From PALSA-188 sp963720075 (GTDB lineage Bacteria > Acidobacteriota > Terriglobia > Terriglobales > Acidobacteriaceae), in NCBI GenBank assembly GCA_963720075.1, contig CAVREG010000005.1, forward strand, positions 1 to 64,000: DNA of 64,000 nucleotides, read 5' to 3'. The notes beneath the pieces are model-generated. The model made no database searches, was not told where the DNA came from, and saw nothing but the letters and a program-made list of their open reading frames with translations. Position numbers and translations under genes: made by a program. Shown here piece by piece: positions 23,931-32,927 of the stretch (the first letter of the stretch is position 1; the number at the start of each line of letters is the position of its first letter).

Positions 23931-25530
23931 CTCTCTTCAATTCCTCATTCCCGTCTGGGAGCGGGAACCCACACGTGATCGTAATTCCGTGAATCCCGCC
24001 GCTCTGCACCTGCAGCGATCCGCCGATCATTCGCGCACGGTAGTTCATGATTTGCATGCCCATGCCGGAACCGTTCGTAGAAGATTCAGGCAGGTTTGAA
24101 CCGTCGTTTTCTATGCTCAAAGTGCCGTGTCCGTTCCGTGCAGAAAGGCTAATTATGATGTTTTTGGCCTCTCCGTGCTTAATCGCGTTATTTACGGCCT
24201 CTTGAGCGATGCGATAAAGGTGAGTGGACACGTTGGCATCGTAAATCAGAACGGGTTTATCAACCTGCAAGCGGCAAGAAATGTGGAACAAATCTTCCAC
24301 TTCGCCCGCCCATCTCTTCAGCGCCTCCATAAGGCCCCGGGCATCCGAAGCAACAGGGAAAAGACCATGCGCGAGTTGTCTGGTCTTGTGAATAGCTTCA
24401 TTGACCAGGCCGACGATTCGGGCTGCTTCCGCCGCTTCCACAAGACCTTTCTCGGCAAGTTTCTGCTCCTGTACCTTGCTCATGAACGCAATTCCGGTCA
24501 AGTGTTGACCCAAGCCGTCGTGCAAATCTTGCCCAATGCGGCGCTGTTCTTCAGCGCTAATTTCGAGAATTGCTTTCTCGAGGCGCTTGCGCTCCGTAAT
24601 GTCAATTCCGGTTGCGATAATGTAAGCAGGCGCTCCATTTTCCCCGGGAAGAATCGTACTTGACCACGCAATAAGCCGCTGCGAGCCGCCGCGAGCTATC
24701 CATGAAGTCTCGTAGTCCTTAGCGCTATGCTTTTCTCGAAGTTGGTCAACGACTATCTTGAAGCGCTCTGCTTCTTCTGGGACAAGACATAGGTCCCAAA
24801 AATATTTGCCGTTCACCTCCGCAAAAGAATAGCCCGAAACCTGCTCACATGCTCGATTAAATCGGACAATCCGCCCTTCCGAATCGAGGACCACGACGAG
24901 AGCCCCAACGGTATGAAGAATGGCGGACACCACGTTGCGCTCTTCTTGCAGTGCTTCTTCGATCCGCTTCAGTTCAGTAATATCAAAGCCGACGCCGTGA
25001 ATAAACCAAGGCCGCCCATCCTTCCGGCGAATCATTTTGGCTTCGCAGTGAAACCAGACCACCCTTCCGTCGCGGGCCAGAACGCGATAAATGGAGCGCA
25101 GAGGAGTGCCGGAAAGAAACATCTGAGCCGCCTCGACGCTCCACCGCTCTTTGTCATCAGGGTGAATCTGCTGATACCAGCGAATGGGGTCTTCCAGCCA
25201 TTCTTCCTGGGAAAAACCTAGAGTCGCTTCAATTTGAGGACTAACGTAAGCCTCTCCAATTCCTCGGTCCAGGTGGGCCATGAAAACCACGGCGGGAATC
25301 TGCTCGACTAGCGCCCGATAGACGGTATCCGCATTCGGCAACTGCTCTTCGTGCTCTTCTTCTTTGGGGGGATTCGGGCTAAGCAGTTCCGCGGACGACG
25401 GCCGGCTCGAATTACTAAGAAATACGGAGGCAAGATCAAGGAGTAGAGTCTCAGCATCCGCTGGGCTTATGGTCGCAGGAATTTTCGATTCGGACTGCGT
25501 AGTCGTTTCAACACTGCCCGCGACAGCCAT
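23914..25530 (-). CDS. Double-PAS sensor histidine kinase (NarX/DegS class)
   Basis: A soluble 538-residue kinase with two PAS domains (about 75-195, and 200-320 with VVLDSEGRIVRFNRACEQVS), a HisKA_3 domain with GQDLHDGLGQHLTGIAFMSK, and an HATPase (QEAVNNAIKHGEAKNII, GSGMGMQIMNYRARM). The first PAS domain matches that of the kinase at 19310 almost residue for residue (EEWLEDPIRWYQQIHPDD, RPWFIHGVGFDI), showing gene duplication followed by gain or loss of the second PAS. Followed by and overlapping the regulator at 23235. Signal unknown. Confidence 0.93.
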   Translation of the reverse strand: MAVAGSVETTTQSESKIPATISPADAETLLLDLASVFLSNSSRPSSAELLSPNPPKEEEHEEQLPNADTVYRALVEQIPAVVFMAHLDRGIGEAYVSPQIEATLGFSQEEWLEDPIRWYQQIHPDDKERWSVEAAQMFLSGTPLRSIYRVLARDGRVVWFHCEAKMIRRKDGRPWFIHGVGFDITELKRIEEALQEERNVVSAILHTVGALVVVLDSEGRIVRFNRACEQVSGYSFAEVNGKYFWDLCLVPEEAERFKIVVDQLREKHSAKDYETSWIARGGSQRLIAWSSTILPGENGAPAYIIATGIDITERKRLEKAILEISAEEQRRIGQDLHDGLGQHLTGIAFMSKVQEQKLAEKGLVEAAEAARIVGLVNEAIHKTRQLAHGLFPVASDARGLMEALKRWAGEVEDLFHISCRLQVDKPVLIYDANVSTHLYRIAQEAVNNAIKHGEAKNIIISLSARNGHGTLSIENDGSNLPESSTNGSGMGMQIMNYRARMIGGSLQVQSGGIHGITITCGFPLPDGNEELKRVVHDY

Positions 25531-25749
25531 ACTTCATTCCTTAAACGAATTGTGGCAGGCGGCCCCGATTCGTTCCGACCGCCTATTCTACAGAATTCAT
25601 GCCCAGCACTGGCTTGATCGAAGGCGGAACGCGCGCCCAATCGGGGAGGGAGTATTGCGTGAGACTCTCACACAAAACTACAAACATCCCGCTCCAAAGT
25701 GGGGGGGGGGTGGTACAGACTTGAAAATTCAAACTGTTTAATCGAACAA
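25531..25749. other. Intergenic region with a run of ten G
   Basis: No gene is supported. A run of ten G (25701-25710) lies upstream of the kinase operon at 25530. Such runs are prone to slippage in cells and to miscalling in sequencing, and could mark a weak assembly position. The following interval 25870-26146, up to ftsW, also shows no gene. Confidence 0.6.
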
Positions 25750-25869
25750 TTACATGGAACTGATCTTGATGTACCTCCCGGCATCTTTCAGCGAGGCGAG
25801 AAGTATATATCCTGCAAAAATTAGGCCGGCTGTTCCCAGTACATTTCTAACTGCTTTGAGAGTGCTCAT
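25750..25869 (-). CDS. 39-residue membrane peptide, DUF6893-like
   Basis: A small frame encodes MSTLKAVRNVLGTAGLIFAG followed by a short tail ending DAGRYIKISSM. It has one transmembrane helix (about residues 10-26) and a charged C-terminus with the Asp-x2-Arg-Tyr-Ile pattern and final Met seen in DUF6893 small proteins of Acidobacteria and Actinobacteria. AGAGGT lies about ten bases upstream of the ATG. Function unknown. It lies in an otherwise gene-free interval upstream of the kinase operon. Confidence 0.6.
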   Translation of the reverse strand: MSTLKAVRNVLGTAGLIFAGYILLASLKDAGRYIKISSM

Positions 25870-26146
25870 TATGTATACCTCTAGCCTGGTTGGCATTTGA
25901 TTATGATGCCATTGTTCTGAAAAAGGAAGTGCTTCCGTGGAGATTTAATCCTCGTGCGTCAGTAATGTCCGCGCTGTGCACCGGCCACTACCAGACCTAC
26001 GGGGCCAAAATTCAGCGCACCTTCGAATAAGTGCTTTGGGAGACCCCTTTTAGGGGATTCGCCTTGCCGCAGGTACCAAGACAAACAACAATTCGCGATC
26101 TAAAGGCTTAATTTTTTCGCCGCGCGTGGTGAAATGAAATCTTCCC

Positions 26147-27238
26147 ATGGCAAAACGAGTGAGCGTTGACGGTTGGCTGTTTACGGCGACTCTGTTGCTG
26201 GTGTTCGTTGGCCTGGTGATGGTGTTCAGTGCTTCGGCGGTGATGGCGAAGGAACGCTATGGATCCGCCTATTTCTTTTTGTTCCGGCAAATGGCATGGG
26301 CAGCCGTCGGTCTTGTCGCCATGGTCATCGGGATGAAGATTGACTATCGTCGCTACAAGCATCCCGCGGTAGTTTTTTCCATGCTTGGCGTTACGACTCT
26401 GATGTTGATATCGGTGTTCTTCCTCGACCGCGCCCACAATACGCATCGCTGGATGCATCTTGGGGGATTTTCTTTCCAGCCTTCCGAAATGGCAAAGCCC
26501 GCCATCATTCTTTTCCTGGCATTTTTTTTGGAGAGCCGAACCAAAGCCATGGGCGACTGGCGAAATACACTGTTGCCGGCAATCGTTCCTACCCTGCTTT
26601 TTCTTGGTCTTATTGTTTTTGAGCCAGACTTGGGAACGGCAATCGCCTGCGCCGCCATCACGGTTTCGATACTGTTTGTTGCTGGGCTGGACATGCGTTA
26701 CCTCGGATACGCATTCGCCGCTTCAATTCTGCCGCTGTATTTTTTGATTTTCCATGTCGCGTACCGGCGCGCGCGAATTCTGGCATTTCTCGATCCTTAT
26801 TCTGATCCACAGGGACGAGGCTTCCACATCATTCAATCCCTGATCGCGGTAAGTACCGGAGGAATCACTGGCGTTGGCTTGATGGAGGGCAAGCAGAAAT
26901 TATTTTATTTGCCGGAGCCGCACACAGATTTTATCTTTGCCGTGACCGCCGAAGAGCTTGGCCTGGTAGGAGCGCTGGTTATCGTTGCGCTCTTCTCGAT
27001 ATTTCTATGGCGCGGCATTCGCGCGGCTGTTCGCACGCAAGATATGTTTGGGCGATTTCTTGCGGTTGGAATCACTTCGATGGTTGTGCTGCAAGCCTTC
27101 ATCAACATCAGCGTTGTTCTCGGCTTGATGCCGACCAAAGGCATTCCGCTTCCCTTCATTTCTTATGGAGGGTCGTCGTTGTTTATCACGCTGGCGTGTG
27201 TTGGCGTGTTGCTGAATGTCACGAAGCAAGCGGAGTGA
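26147..27238 (+). CDS. ftsW: Septal peptidoglycan polymerase FtsW (SEDS family)
   Basis: FtsW polymerises glycan strands from lipid II at the division site. The 363-residue protein has about ten transmembrane helices and SEDS signatures: LVMVFSASAVMA, the central FQPSEMAKPAIILFLAFFLE, FEPDLGTAI, and the C-terminal GLMPTKGIPLPFISYGGSSL. It opens the division cluster in this window; mraY, murD and other usual upstream genes are absent, replaced by the two-component locus. RodA is a possible alternative, but position next to murG and murC favours FtsW. Confidence 0.93.
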   Translation: MAKRVSVDGWLFTATLLLVFVGLVMVFSASAVMAKERYGSAYFFLFRQMAWAAVGLVAMVIGMKIDYRRYKHPAVVFSMLGVTTLMLISVFFLDRAHNTHRWMHLGGFSFQPSEMAKPAIILFLAFFLESRTKAMGDWRNTLLPAIVPTLLFLGLIVFEPDLGTAIACAAITVSILFVAGLDMRYLGYAFAASILPLYFLIFHVAYRRARILAFLDPYSDPQGRGFHIIQSLIAVSTGGITGVGLMEGKQKLFYLPEPHTDFIFAVTAEELGLVGALVIVALFSIFLWRGIRAAVRTQDMFGRFLAVGITSMVVLQAFINISVVLGLMPTKGIPLPFISYGGSSLFITLACVGVLLNVTKQAE

Positions 27239-27289
27239 CAGCAGTCCTCGAGTTGCGCCATCTGACGTATTCCGGTTTATAGTCACTGC

Positions 27290-28395
27290 ATGCGGGCAAT
27301 TATTGCGGGCGGGGGAACCGGAGGACACGTAATCCCCGGCCTCGCTATCGCGCAGGAACTTAAGAAGAATTACAACGCCGAAGTGCTTTTCATTGGGACA
27401 GTTCGCGCGGTATCGAAAATCGCCTTGTGCCAGCGGCGGGATTTGATCTGCGACTAGTGAAAGTCGGCGCTCTCAAGAATGTGAGCGCCGCTACTCGTTT
27501 TAAGACGATGTTTGATCTGCCGCGGGCGGTGTGGGAATCGAAGCGAATATTTTCCGAGTTTCGCCCCGATGTAGTGATCGGCGTTGGAGGATATGCCTCT
27601 GGCCCCGCAATGCTGGCGGCAATTTTGCGTCGAATTCCAACGCTCGCATTTGAACCCAACGTCGTTCCAGGATTTGCCAATCGAATGGTTGCCCGTTTTG
27701 TTTCGGAAGCAGCCGTGCATTTTGCGGAGACCGCGAAGTATTTTCGCCGATGCAGCGTGACCGGCGTTCCGGTGCGGCAAGCTTTCTTCGATGTCGCAAA
27801 TAATCGCGACGCCAATCCCACGCTGCTGGTCTTCGGCGGAAGTCAGGGCGCACACGCCATCAACCAGGCTGTGCTTGATGCGACGGCTTTACTTCGTGAG
27901 CGTATCCCTAACCTTCACATTATCCATCAGACGGGAGAGCGCGACTATAATGATGCGCAAGCTGCGTATGCAAATGCTGGTGGAGGAGCCGAGGTCTATC
28001 GTTTTATTGATGACATGCCCGCATTTTTCGCTCGCGTGGATTTGCTGCTCTGTCGTTCGGGAGCCAGCACCGTGGCGGAAATAACCGCGGCCGGCAAGCC
28101 GGCAATATTTGTTCCGTTTCCGCGGGCGGCTGACAACCATCAGAAGCGTAACGCGGAAGCGTTAGAGAAAGCCGGAGCTGCGGTGATGCTCGAGGAATCC
28201 AAGCTGACTCCGGAAGGCCTTGTTGATATCGTATCTTCGTTATTCAGCGATTCAGCGCGACTCATGAAAATGGGAGAGGCTGCGCGGAGTCTTTCGCATC
28301 CAGATGCGGCGCGAGATATCGCCGCCATGGCTGCGCGATTGGCGGGGATGCAAGACCCAGAGGCGGCGGAAGACCCATTCAGGAAGCATGTCTGA
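27290..28395 (+). CDS. murG: MurG glycosyltransferase, frameshifted near the N-terminus
   Basis: MurG transfers GlcNAc to lipid I, giving lipid II. The N-terminal G-loop (MRAIIAGGGTGGHVIPGLAI) starts at ATG 27290 and ends in a stop near 27457 in that frame. The rest (RLVPAAGFDLRLVKVGALKN, GVGGYASGPAMLAA, VFGGSQGAHAIN, CRSGASTVAEITAAGKPAIF) is in a second frame starting about 27410. Removing two bases from CGCGCG near 27401 (or adding one) gives a normal protein of about 367 residues with FIGTVRGIENRLVP. Because murG is essential, a sequencing or assembly indel is the best explanation. Confidence 0.9.
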
Positions 28396-28445
28396 GGAAG
28401 ACTCTGAATAAGTATCTTCTGCATTGAAGAGCGATACACCGATTT

Positions 28446-28470
28446 TCGCGGGCGAGGGCGCCCGCGCCAC
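28446..28470. repeat. GC palindrome between murG and murC, copy 2
   Basis: TCGCGGGCGAGGGCGCCCGC followed by GCCAC is the inverse of 14517-14541 with one mismatch. It lies 51 bases after murG and 22 bases before murC. Confidence 0.65.
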
Positions 28471-28491
28471 ACTTGATCAGAGGTTCCCTAA

Positions 28492-29943
28492 GTGTTTGCC
28501 AAAATTCAGAAAATTCATTTTGTGGGTATCGGCGGCATCGGGATGAGCGGGATCGCCGAAGTCCTGCTCAATCTCGGCTACAAGGTTTCTGGATCAGACT
28601 TGAAAGCGAGCGCGGTGACAGAACGTCTTGCCAGGCTGGGGGCGATGGTTTTCGAAGGACATCGCGCGGAAAATATCGCTGGAGCGGAAGTTGTGGTCGC
28701 CAGTTCCGCGATTGCGGAAGAGAATCCTGAACTCGCCGCAGCCCGCGAGCTTCACATTCCGGTAATTCAACGTGCTGAAATGCTGGCGGAGTTGATGCGG
28801 CTGAAGTATGGGATCGCAATTGCCGGCATGCATGGCAAGACCACCACGACGTCCATGGTCGCGGCTGTGCTTGCGGCTGGCGGCCTTGATCCTACCGTGG
28901 TCGTTGGCGGACGAATTGACGCAATGGGATCGAACGCACGTCTCGGCAAATCGCAGTATCTGGTTGCGGAAGCTGACGAGAGCGACAGGTCGTTCCTAAA
29001 GTTGTCTCCCATTCTAGCGGTCATCACCAATATTGATCGCGAACACATGGATTGTTATCGCAACATGCGGGATGTGAAGCGAGCGTTCCTCGATTTCACT
29101 GAGCGCGTTCCGTTCTATGGCACGGTCGTGGCATGCAACGATGACCGCCTCCTGCGCGGGATCATTCCTCATATTCGCCGGCGCGTGGTGACGTATGGAG
29201 TCAGGCGAGGCTCGGATTTTAGAATTAATAGTCTCGATTCAAAGACGGGCGTCTTGCCGGGCGGAGATGACGGGCACTCCATTGATGGAGATTATCCAAT
29301 TAGCCGATTTACGATTCGCTATAAGGAAGAGAGTCTGGGTGAGTTTCGTTTGCGCGTTCCCGGTTTGCACAACGTCCTAAACGCGACTGCGGCTATTGCT
29401 GTGGGCATCGGTCTTGATATCAATATTGAGCAAATCCGTTCGGGCGTAGAAGCCTTTCGAGGCGTGGATCGCCGTTTTCAATTGCGCGGCAACGTTGCGG
29501 GAATCGCCGTCGTGGACGATTACGGTCACCACCCGACGGAAATTCGTGCCACACTTGCGGCTGCACGTCAATGCAAGTATGGAAAAATTCATGTGGTCTT
29601 CCAGCCGCATCGTTACACGCGAACCCAATTGCTGATGGACGAGTTCGCAACAGCTTTCAAAGATTGTGATTCCCTTTTCGTCCTGGATATTTATCCGGCC
29701 AGCGAAAATCCTATTGAGGGGGTAACCAGCGTCGCATTAGTTCGCAAAATTGCTGCGAGCGGCGACCTACCTGCAAGTCATCTCAGTACTTTCGAGGATG
29801 CAATCGTCTCGGTCTCAGCCATCGCCGAACCTGGGGATATGATACTCACGCTGGGCGCCGGCAATGTGGGACAGCTTGCGCCGATGATTTTGGAAAAACT
29901 TCAAGTGATGAAGAACTCCGCGAGCGCCGCCAGTTCGATTTAG
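28492..29943 (+). CDS. murC: UDP-N-acetylmuramate--L-alanine ligase
   Basis: MurC adds the first amino acid of the peptidoglycan stem peptide, using ATP. It starts with GTG at 28492 (AGAGG upstream). VGIGGIGMSGIAEVL (UDP-binding), GMHGKTTTTSMVA (ATP P-loop, about residue 112), AEADESDRSFLKL, NIDREHMDCY and DDYGHHPTEIRATLAAAR are in the standard order. At 483 residues it has normal length. The next gene is ftsQ, after a 316-base gap; murB, which usually follows, is not there. Confidence 0.96.
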   Translation: MFAKIQKIHFVGIGGIGMSGIAEVLLNLGYKVSGSDLKASAVTERLARLGAMVFEGHRAENIAGAEVVVASSAIAEENPELAAARELHIPVIQRAEMLAELMRLKYGIAIAGMHGKTTTTSMVAAVLAAGGLDPTVVVGGRIDAMGSNARLGKSQYLVAEADESDRSFLKLSPILAVITNIDREHMDCYRNMRDVKRAFLDFTERVPFYGTVVACNDDRLLRGIIPHIRRRVVTYGVRRGSDFRINSLDSKTGVLPGGDDGHSIDGDYPISRFTIRYKEESLGEFRLRVPGLHNVLNATAAIAVGIGLDINIEQIRSGVEAFRGVDRRFQLRGNVAGIAVVDDYGHHPTEIRATLAAARQCKYGKIHVVFQPHRYTRTQLLMDEFATAFKDCDSLFVLDIYPASENPIEGVTSVALVRKIAASGDLPASHLSTFEDAIVSVSAIAEPGDMILTLGAGNVGQLAPMILEKLQVMKNSASAASSI

Positions 29944-30086
29944 ATTTTCTTGTCTCAGAAATGCTGTTCTGGACGACCTGGATTGGTAACGTAGGGAGAG
30001 GTGTCCTCCCCTGTCCGGGTGAGCGCAAGCTCGCGGTTCGATCCGATTTTCGGGGCGATGTCTCGCCGGCGGTCTCGACCCATGAA

Positions 30087-30138
30087 CCAAGCTGCGCGAG
30101 CATGGCTCAGCTTGGCCGGTGGGGACATCTGCCGCTAC
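30087..30138. repeat. Palindromic repeat related to the mnmG insertions, copy 3
   Basis: Within the 29944-30259 interval between murC and ftsQ, which contains no gene, the sequence CCAAGCTGCGCGAGCATGGC, then TCAGCTTGG and GGGGACATCTGCCGCTAC aligns with the mnmG repeats (same order: GC-palindrome, GGGGACnTC, GCCnCTACG). It also pairs internally. Weaker match than the other two. Confidence 0.5.
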
Positions 30139-30259
30139 GCAAACTTGGAACCGCGTTGCCCCTTTGTGCAAAACGAACCAAACTTTCTCTATCTCCGCTG
30201 GCGAAAAGCCGTTATAGTAAGTTCGCTCGCGATTCGCTGACGACAACTGACCTGAGTTG

Positions 30260-31513
30260 ATGGCAAGGAAAAGCGGTTCCACCATCTCGCAGGAAGAGTT
30301 GTATTCCCATTCGGACGAGCGAGTGCGCGAAGAATTGGATGACGCGCGGCTGCTGGACCTGGATGCGGAACAGGAATCCCCATTCCTCCGCGGACAAAAG
30401 CGTGTCTCCGTCCGCCGAGGTACGATCCCAAAGAAAACAGCGACCGGTTTGGCATGGACAGCGCTTGCAATCTGCGTGGCGTTCTTTTGCATGGCCGGCG
30501 TCGCCGCTCTTTATCATTACGGCGAGCATTCCTGGCGTTTCCGCGTCGAGTCCAGCGACGACATTGATATAACCGGCATTCACAACGTGACCCGCGCCCA
30601 GGTGATGGAAACTATGGGTGGGGACATTGGCCGCAACATATTCTTCATCCCGCTTGCCCGCCGGAAGGCGCAACTGGAGCAGATTCCGTGGGTACGGTCC
30701 GCCAGCGTGATGAGATTCGCGCCTAATCGCATCGCGGTGCAGATCGTGGAACGTATTCCCGTCGCCTTCGCACGCATCGGCTCGAAAATCTTTTTGATTG
30801 ACGACATCGGGACACCGATGGATTTGCCCTCCGGCAAAAATAAGTTTTCATTCCCCGTGATTCTGGGGATGAACGCAAATGAACCGCCCTCCACTCGCAA
30901 GGCTCGCATGAAAATCTATAACGACTTAATGAGCCAGCTCGATTCAGGGGGCGCGCATTATTCGCAGGACCTTAGCGAAGTTGATCTCTCCGATTTGGAT
31001 GATGTGAAGGTCCTCGCCGCCAATGCTGACGGAGATGTTCTGGTTCATCTCGGATCGTCGAAATATTTAGAGCGCTACAAAGTTTACGTCGCTCACGTGA
31101 AAGAGTGGCGGCAGCAGTTCGATAAGGTGGATTCGGTGGACCTGCGGTACGATCGGCAGATTATCGTAAATCCGGATTCGCAAAAAGCCGTTCAGCAGGC
31201 CACGATTTCGACTTCATCTGCGAGAAAGGCAATCGCAGCGAGCGTCAAACCCGTGGCATTCGTCACCCATGAAACTGCGCAGGTGAAAACGTCTGCCAGG
31301 GCGCCGACGCATCGTAAGCCACGCCTCAGAACAGCTGCGCAGAGGAGGATGAGTCATCGAAAAATGCAGCACAAAATCATATTGGCCTCGAAACAGTCGA
31401 AAACAGTCAACAAGCCACAAACCCCGCAGGCGGCTGCGAAGGCAGTACCGCAGGGCACTCTGAGTATTGCGACAAAGAAGAAGCCAAGTCCATCAATTGC
31501 GAAACAAGAATAA
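30260..31513 (+). CDS. ftsQ: Cell-division protein FtsQ with long basic C-terminal tail
   Basis: FtsQ is a bitopic membrane protein linking the cytoplasmic and periplasmic parts of the divisome. A charged N-terminal region is followed by a transmembrane segment (TGLAWTALAICVAFFCMAGV, about 62-82), the POTRA domain (DIDITGIHNVTRAQVMETM) and FtsQ beta domain (IPWVRSASVMRFAPNRIAVQ, ERIPVAFARIG, LRYDRQIIVN). After about residue 295 comes a roughly 120-residue Ala/Lys/Arg/Gln-rich low-complexity tail not typical of FtsQ. ATG 30260 is preferred over the preceding TTG. The gene is followed 21 bases later by ftsA. Confidence 0.92.
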   Translation: MARKSGSTISQEELYSHSDERVREELDDARLLDLDAEQESPFLRGQKRVSVRRGTIPKKTATGLAWTALAICVAFFCMAGVAALYHYGEHSWRFRVESSDDIDITGIHNVTRAQVMETMGGDIGRNIFFIPLARRKAQLEQIPWVRSASVMRFAPNRIAVQIVERIPVAFARIGSKIFLIDDIGTPMDLPSGKNKFSFPVILGMNANEPPSTRKARMKIYNDLMSQLDSGGAHYSQDLSEVDLSDLDDVKVLAANADGDVLVHLGSSKYLERYKVYVAHVKEWRQQFDKVDSVDLRYDRQIIVNPDSQKAVQQATISTSSARKAIAASVKPVAFVTHETAQVKTSARAPTHRKPRLRTAAQRRMSHRKMQHKIILASKQSKTVNKPQTPQAAAKAVPQGTLSIATKKKPSPSIAKQE

Positions 31514-31534
31514 GGGGTTAGCCGAAAGCTGATA

Positions 31535-32755
31535 ATGCCAAATTCTCAACAACATCTTCTGACAGCAATTGACGTTGGCAGCGCCAAAACATGCGTCCTC
31601 GTTGCCGAGGCAACGGATACCGGCCTTCGCTACCTGGGCCACGGCATTGCCGAATCGCGAGGCTCGCGTAAAGGCGTGATCGTTGATCTTGAAAAAGCGG
31701 TGAGCTCAATTCAGAAGGCTGTAGAGGCCGCTGAGGATATTTGCGGAGTTCCCATCGAACATGCGTTGCTAGGAGTCTCGGGAGCGCACGTGCGCGGAGT
31801 GAATACGCAAGGGGGGCTGAATTTTGGAACCCGTGTTCGCGAAATTTCACGCGATGAAATTCGGCTCGCCGTGGATAAAGCTCGCGCAATTCCCATGCCG
31901 GCTGACCGCGAAATACTGCATCTGCTTCCGCACGAATTCATTCTCGACGACCAAACTAGCGTGCACGACCCACTCGGCATGTTGGCGGGCCGGCTAGAAG
32001 TCCGCGTACACATGATTACTGCGGCGGCGAGCGCAACTCAAAATGTGGTTACCGCGGTGAATCGCGCCGGAGTGCATGTGGATGACACCATATTCGAGCC
32101 ACTGGCGGCCGCCGATTCTGTGCTCCGCGCAGATGAGCGCGAACTCGGGGTCTGTCTCGCGGACATGGGCGCGGGATCAACCAGCTTGGTCGTTTTTCAG
32201 GAAGGTTCCGTAGCCCACACCGCTGTGCTGCCGGTTGGCGGCGACCATTTTACGAGCGATCTCTCGGTCGGCTTATGCACCCCCGTTGCCGAAGCGGAAA
32301 AGATTAAAAAACTTTACGGGCACGCGATTGTCACGCTCATTCCCGAAGGCAACGAAGTCGAGGTCCCTTCGGTTGGAGATCGCGCGTCGCGCCTGATTTC
32401 GCAGCGCATGGTCGGAGAAATTCTCGGCCCCCGAGCTCGCGAACTGTTTGAAATGTTGCGGGACAATTTGCGTCACAGCGGCATGCTGGATATCTGCCTC
32501 GCGGGAATCGTGCTGACTGGCGGAGCGTCACGGCTGCCCGGCATGTTGGATATTGCGGATTCGGTCCTGCGACGACCGGTGCGGCTTTCATGGCCATTAC
32601 CGCTGGCGAAAATGCCTTCAACGCTGGCGCAGCCCGAATACGCGATGGCCATCGGAATGATTTTCTACGGACATCGCGCGCGCAGCGCGAGGGGAATGCA
32701 GGATGCGCGGTGGAGTTCGCGATTGATGTCTATGTTCGCAGGAAAGGGAGCGTAA
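31535..32755 (+). CDS. ftsA: Cell-division protein FtsA
   Basis: FtsA is the actin-like protein that tethers FtsZ filaments to the membrane. TAIDVGSAKTCVLVAE (phosphate 1), the SHS2 (1c) region with GVSGAHVRGVNTQGG, LADMGAGSTSLVVFQ (phosphate 2) and VLTGGASRLPGMLDIAD (adenosine) are clear. At 406 residues the length is standard. The C-terminus ends in SSRLMSMFAGKGA, a likely amphipathic membrane-targeting helix. It lies 172 bases upstream of ftsZ; that gap holds only repeat-like sequence near 32800-32860. Confidence 0.95.
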   Translation: MPNSQQHLLTAIDVGSAKTCVLVAEATDTGLRYLGHGIAESRGSRKGVIVDLEKAVSSIQKAVEAAEDICGVPIEHALLGVSGAHVRGVNTQGGLNFGTRVREISRDEIRLAVDKARAIPMPADREILHLLPHEFILDDQTSVHDPLGMLAGRLEVRVHMITAAASATQNVVTAVNRAGVHVDDTIFEPLAAADSVLRADERELGVCLADMGAGSTSLVVFQEGSVAHTAVLPVGGDHFTSDLSVGLCTPVAEAEKIKKLYGHAIVTLIPEGNEVEVPSVGDRASRLISQRMVGEILGPRARELFEMLRDNLRHSGMLDICLAGIVLTGGASRLPGMLDIADSVLRRPVRLSWPLPLAKMPSTLAQPEYAMAIGMIFYGHRARSARGMQDARWSSRLMSMFAGKGA

Positions 32756-32927
32756 TCAAAGTATGTTTTCGACTTCCGGGACACTATTACGGCAAAAGCA
32801 GATTCCTCGATACGGTCTCGCCGCGCAAGCGCGGCTGCGAACGGCTCGGAATGACAATGTGTGAGAAGAGGTAAGAAGGGCCAGCGTACGGCTATTTCGA
32901 TGACACAGGAACGAGGGAGGGGACATT

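Noticed and set aside
29815..30492. Minus-strand open frame across the murC-ftsQ junction
   Set aside because: Mostly antisense to murC and ftsQ and repeat sequence; composition is not protein-like.
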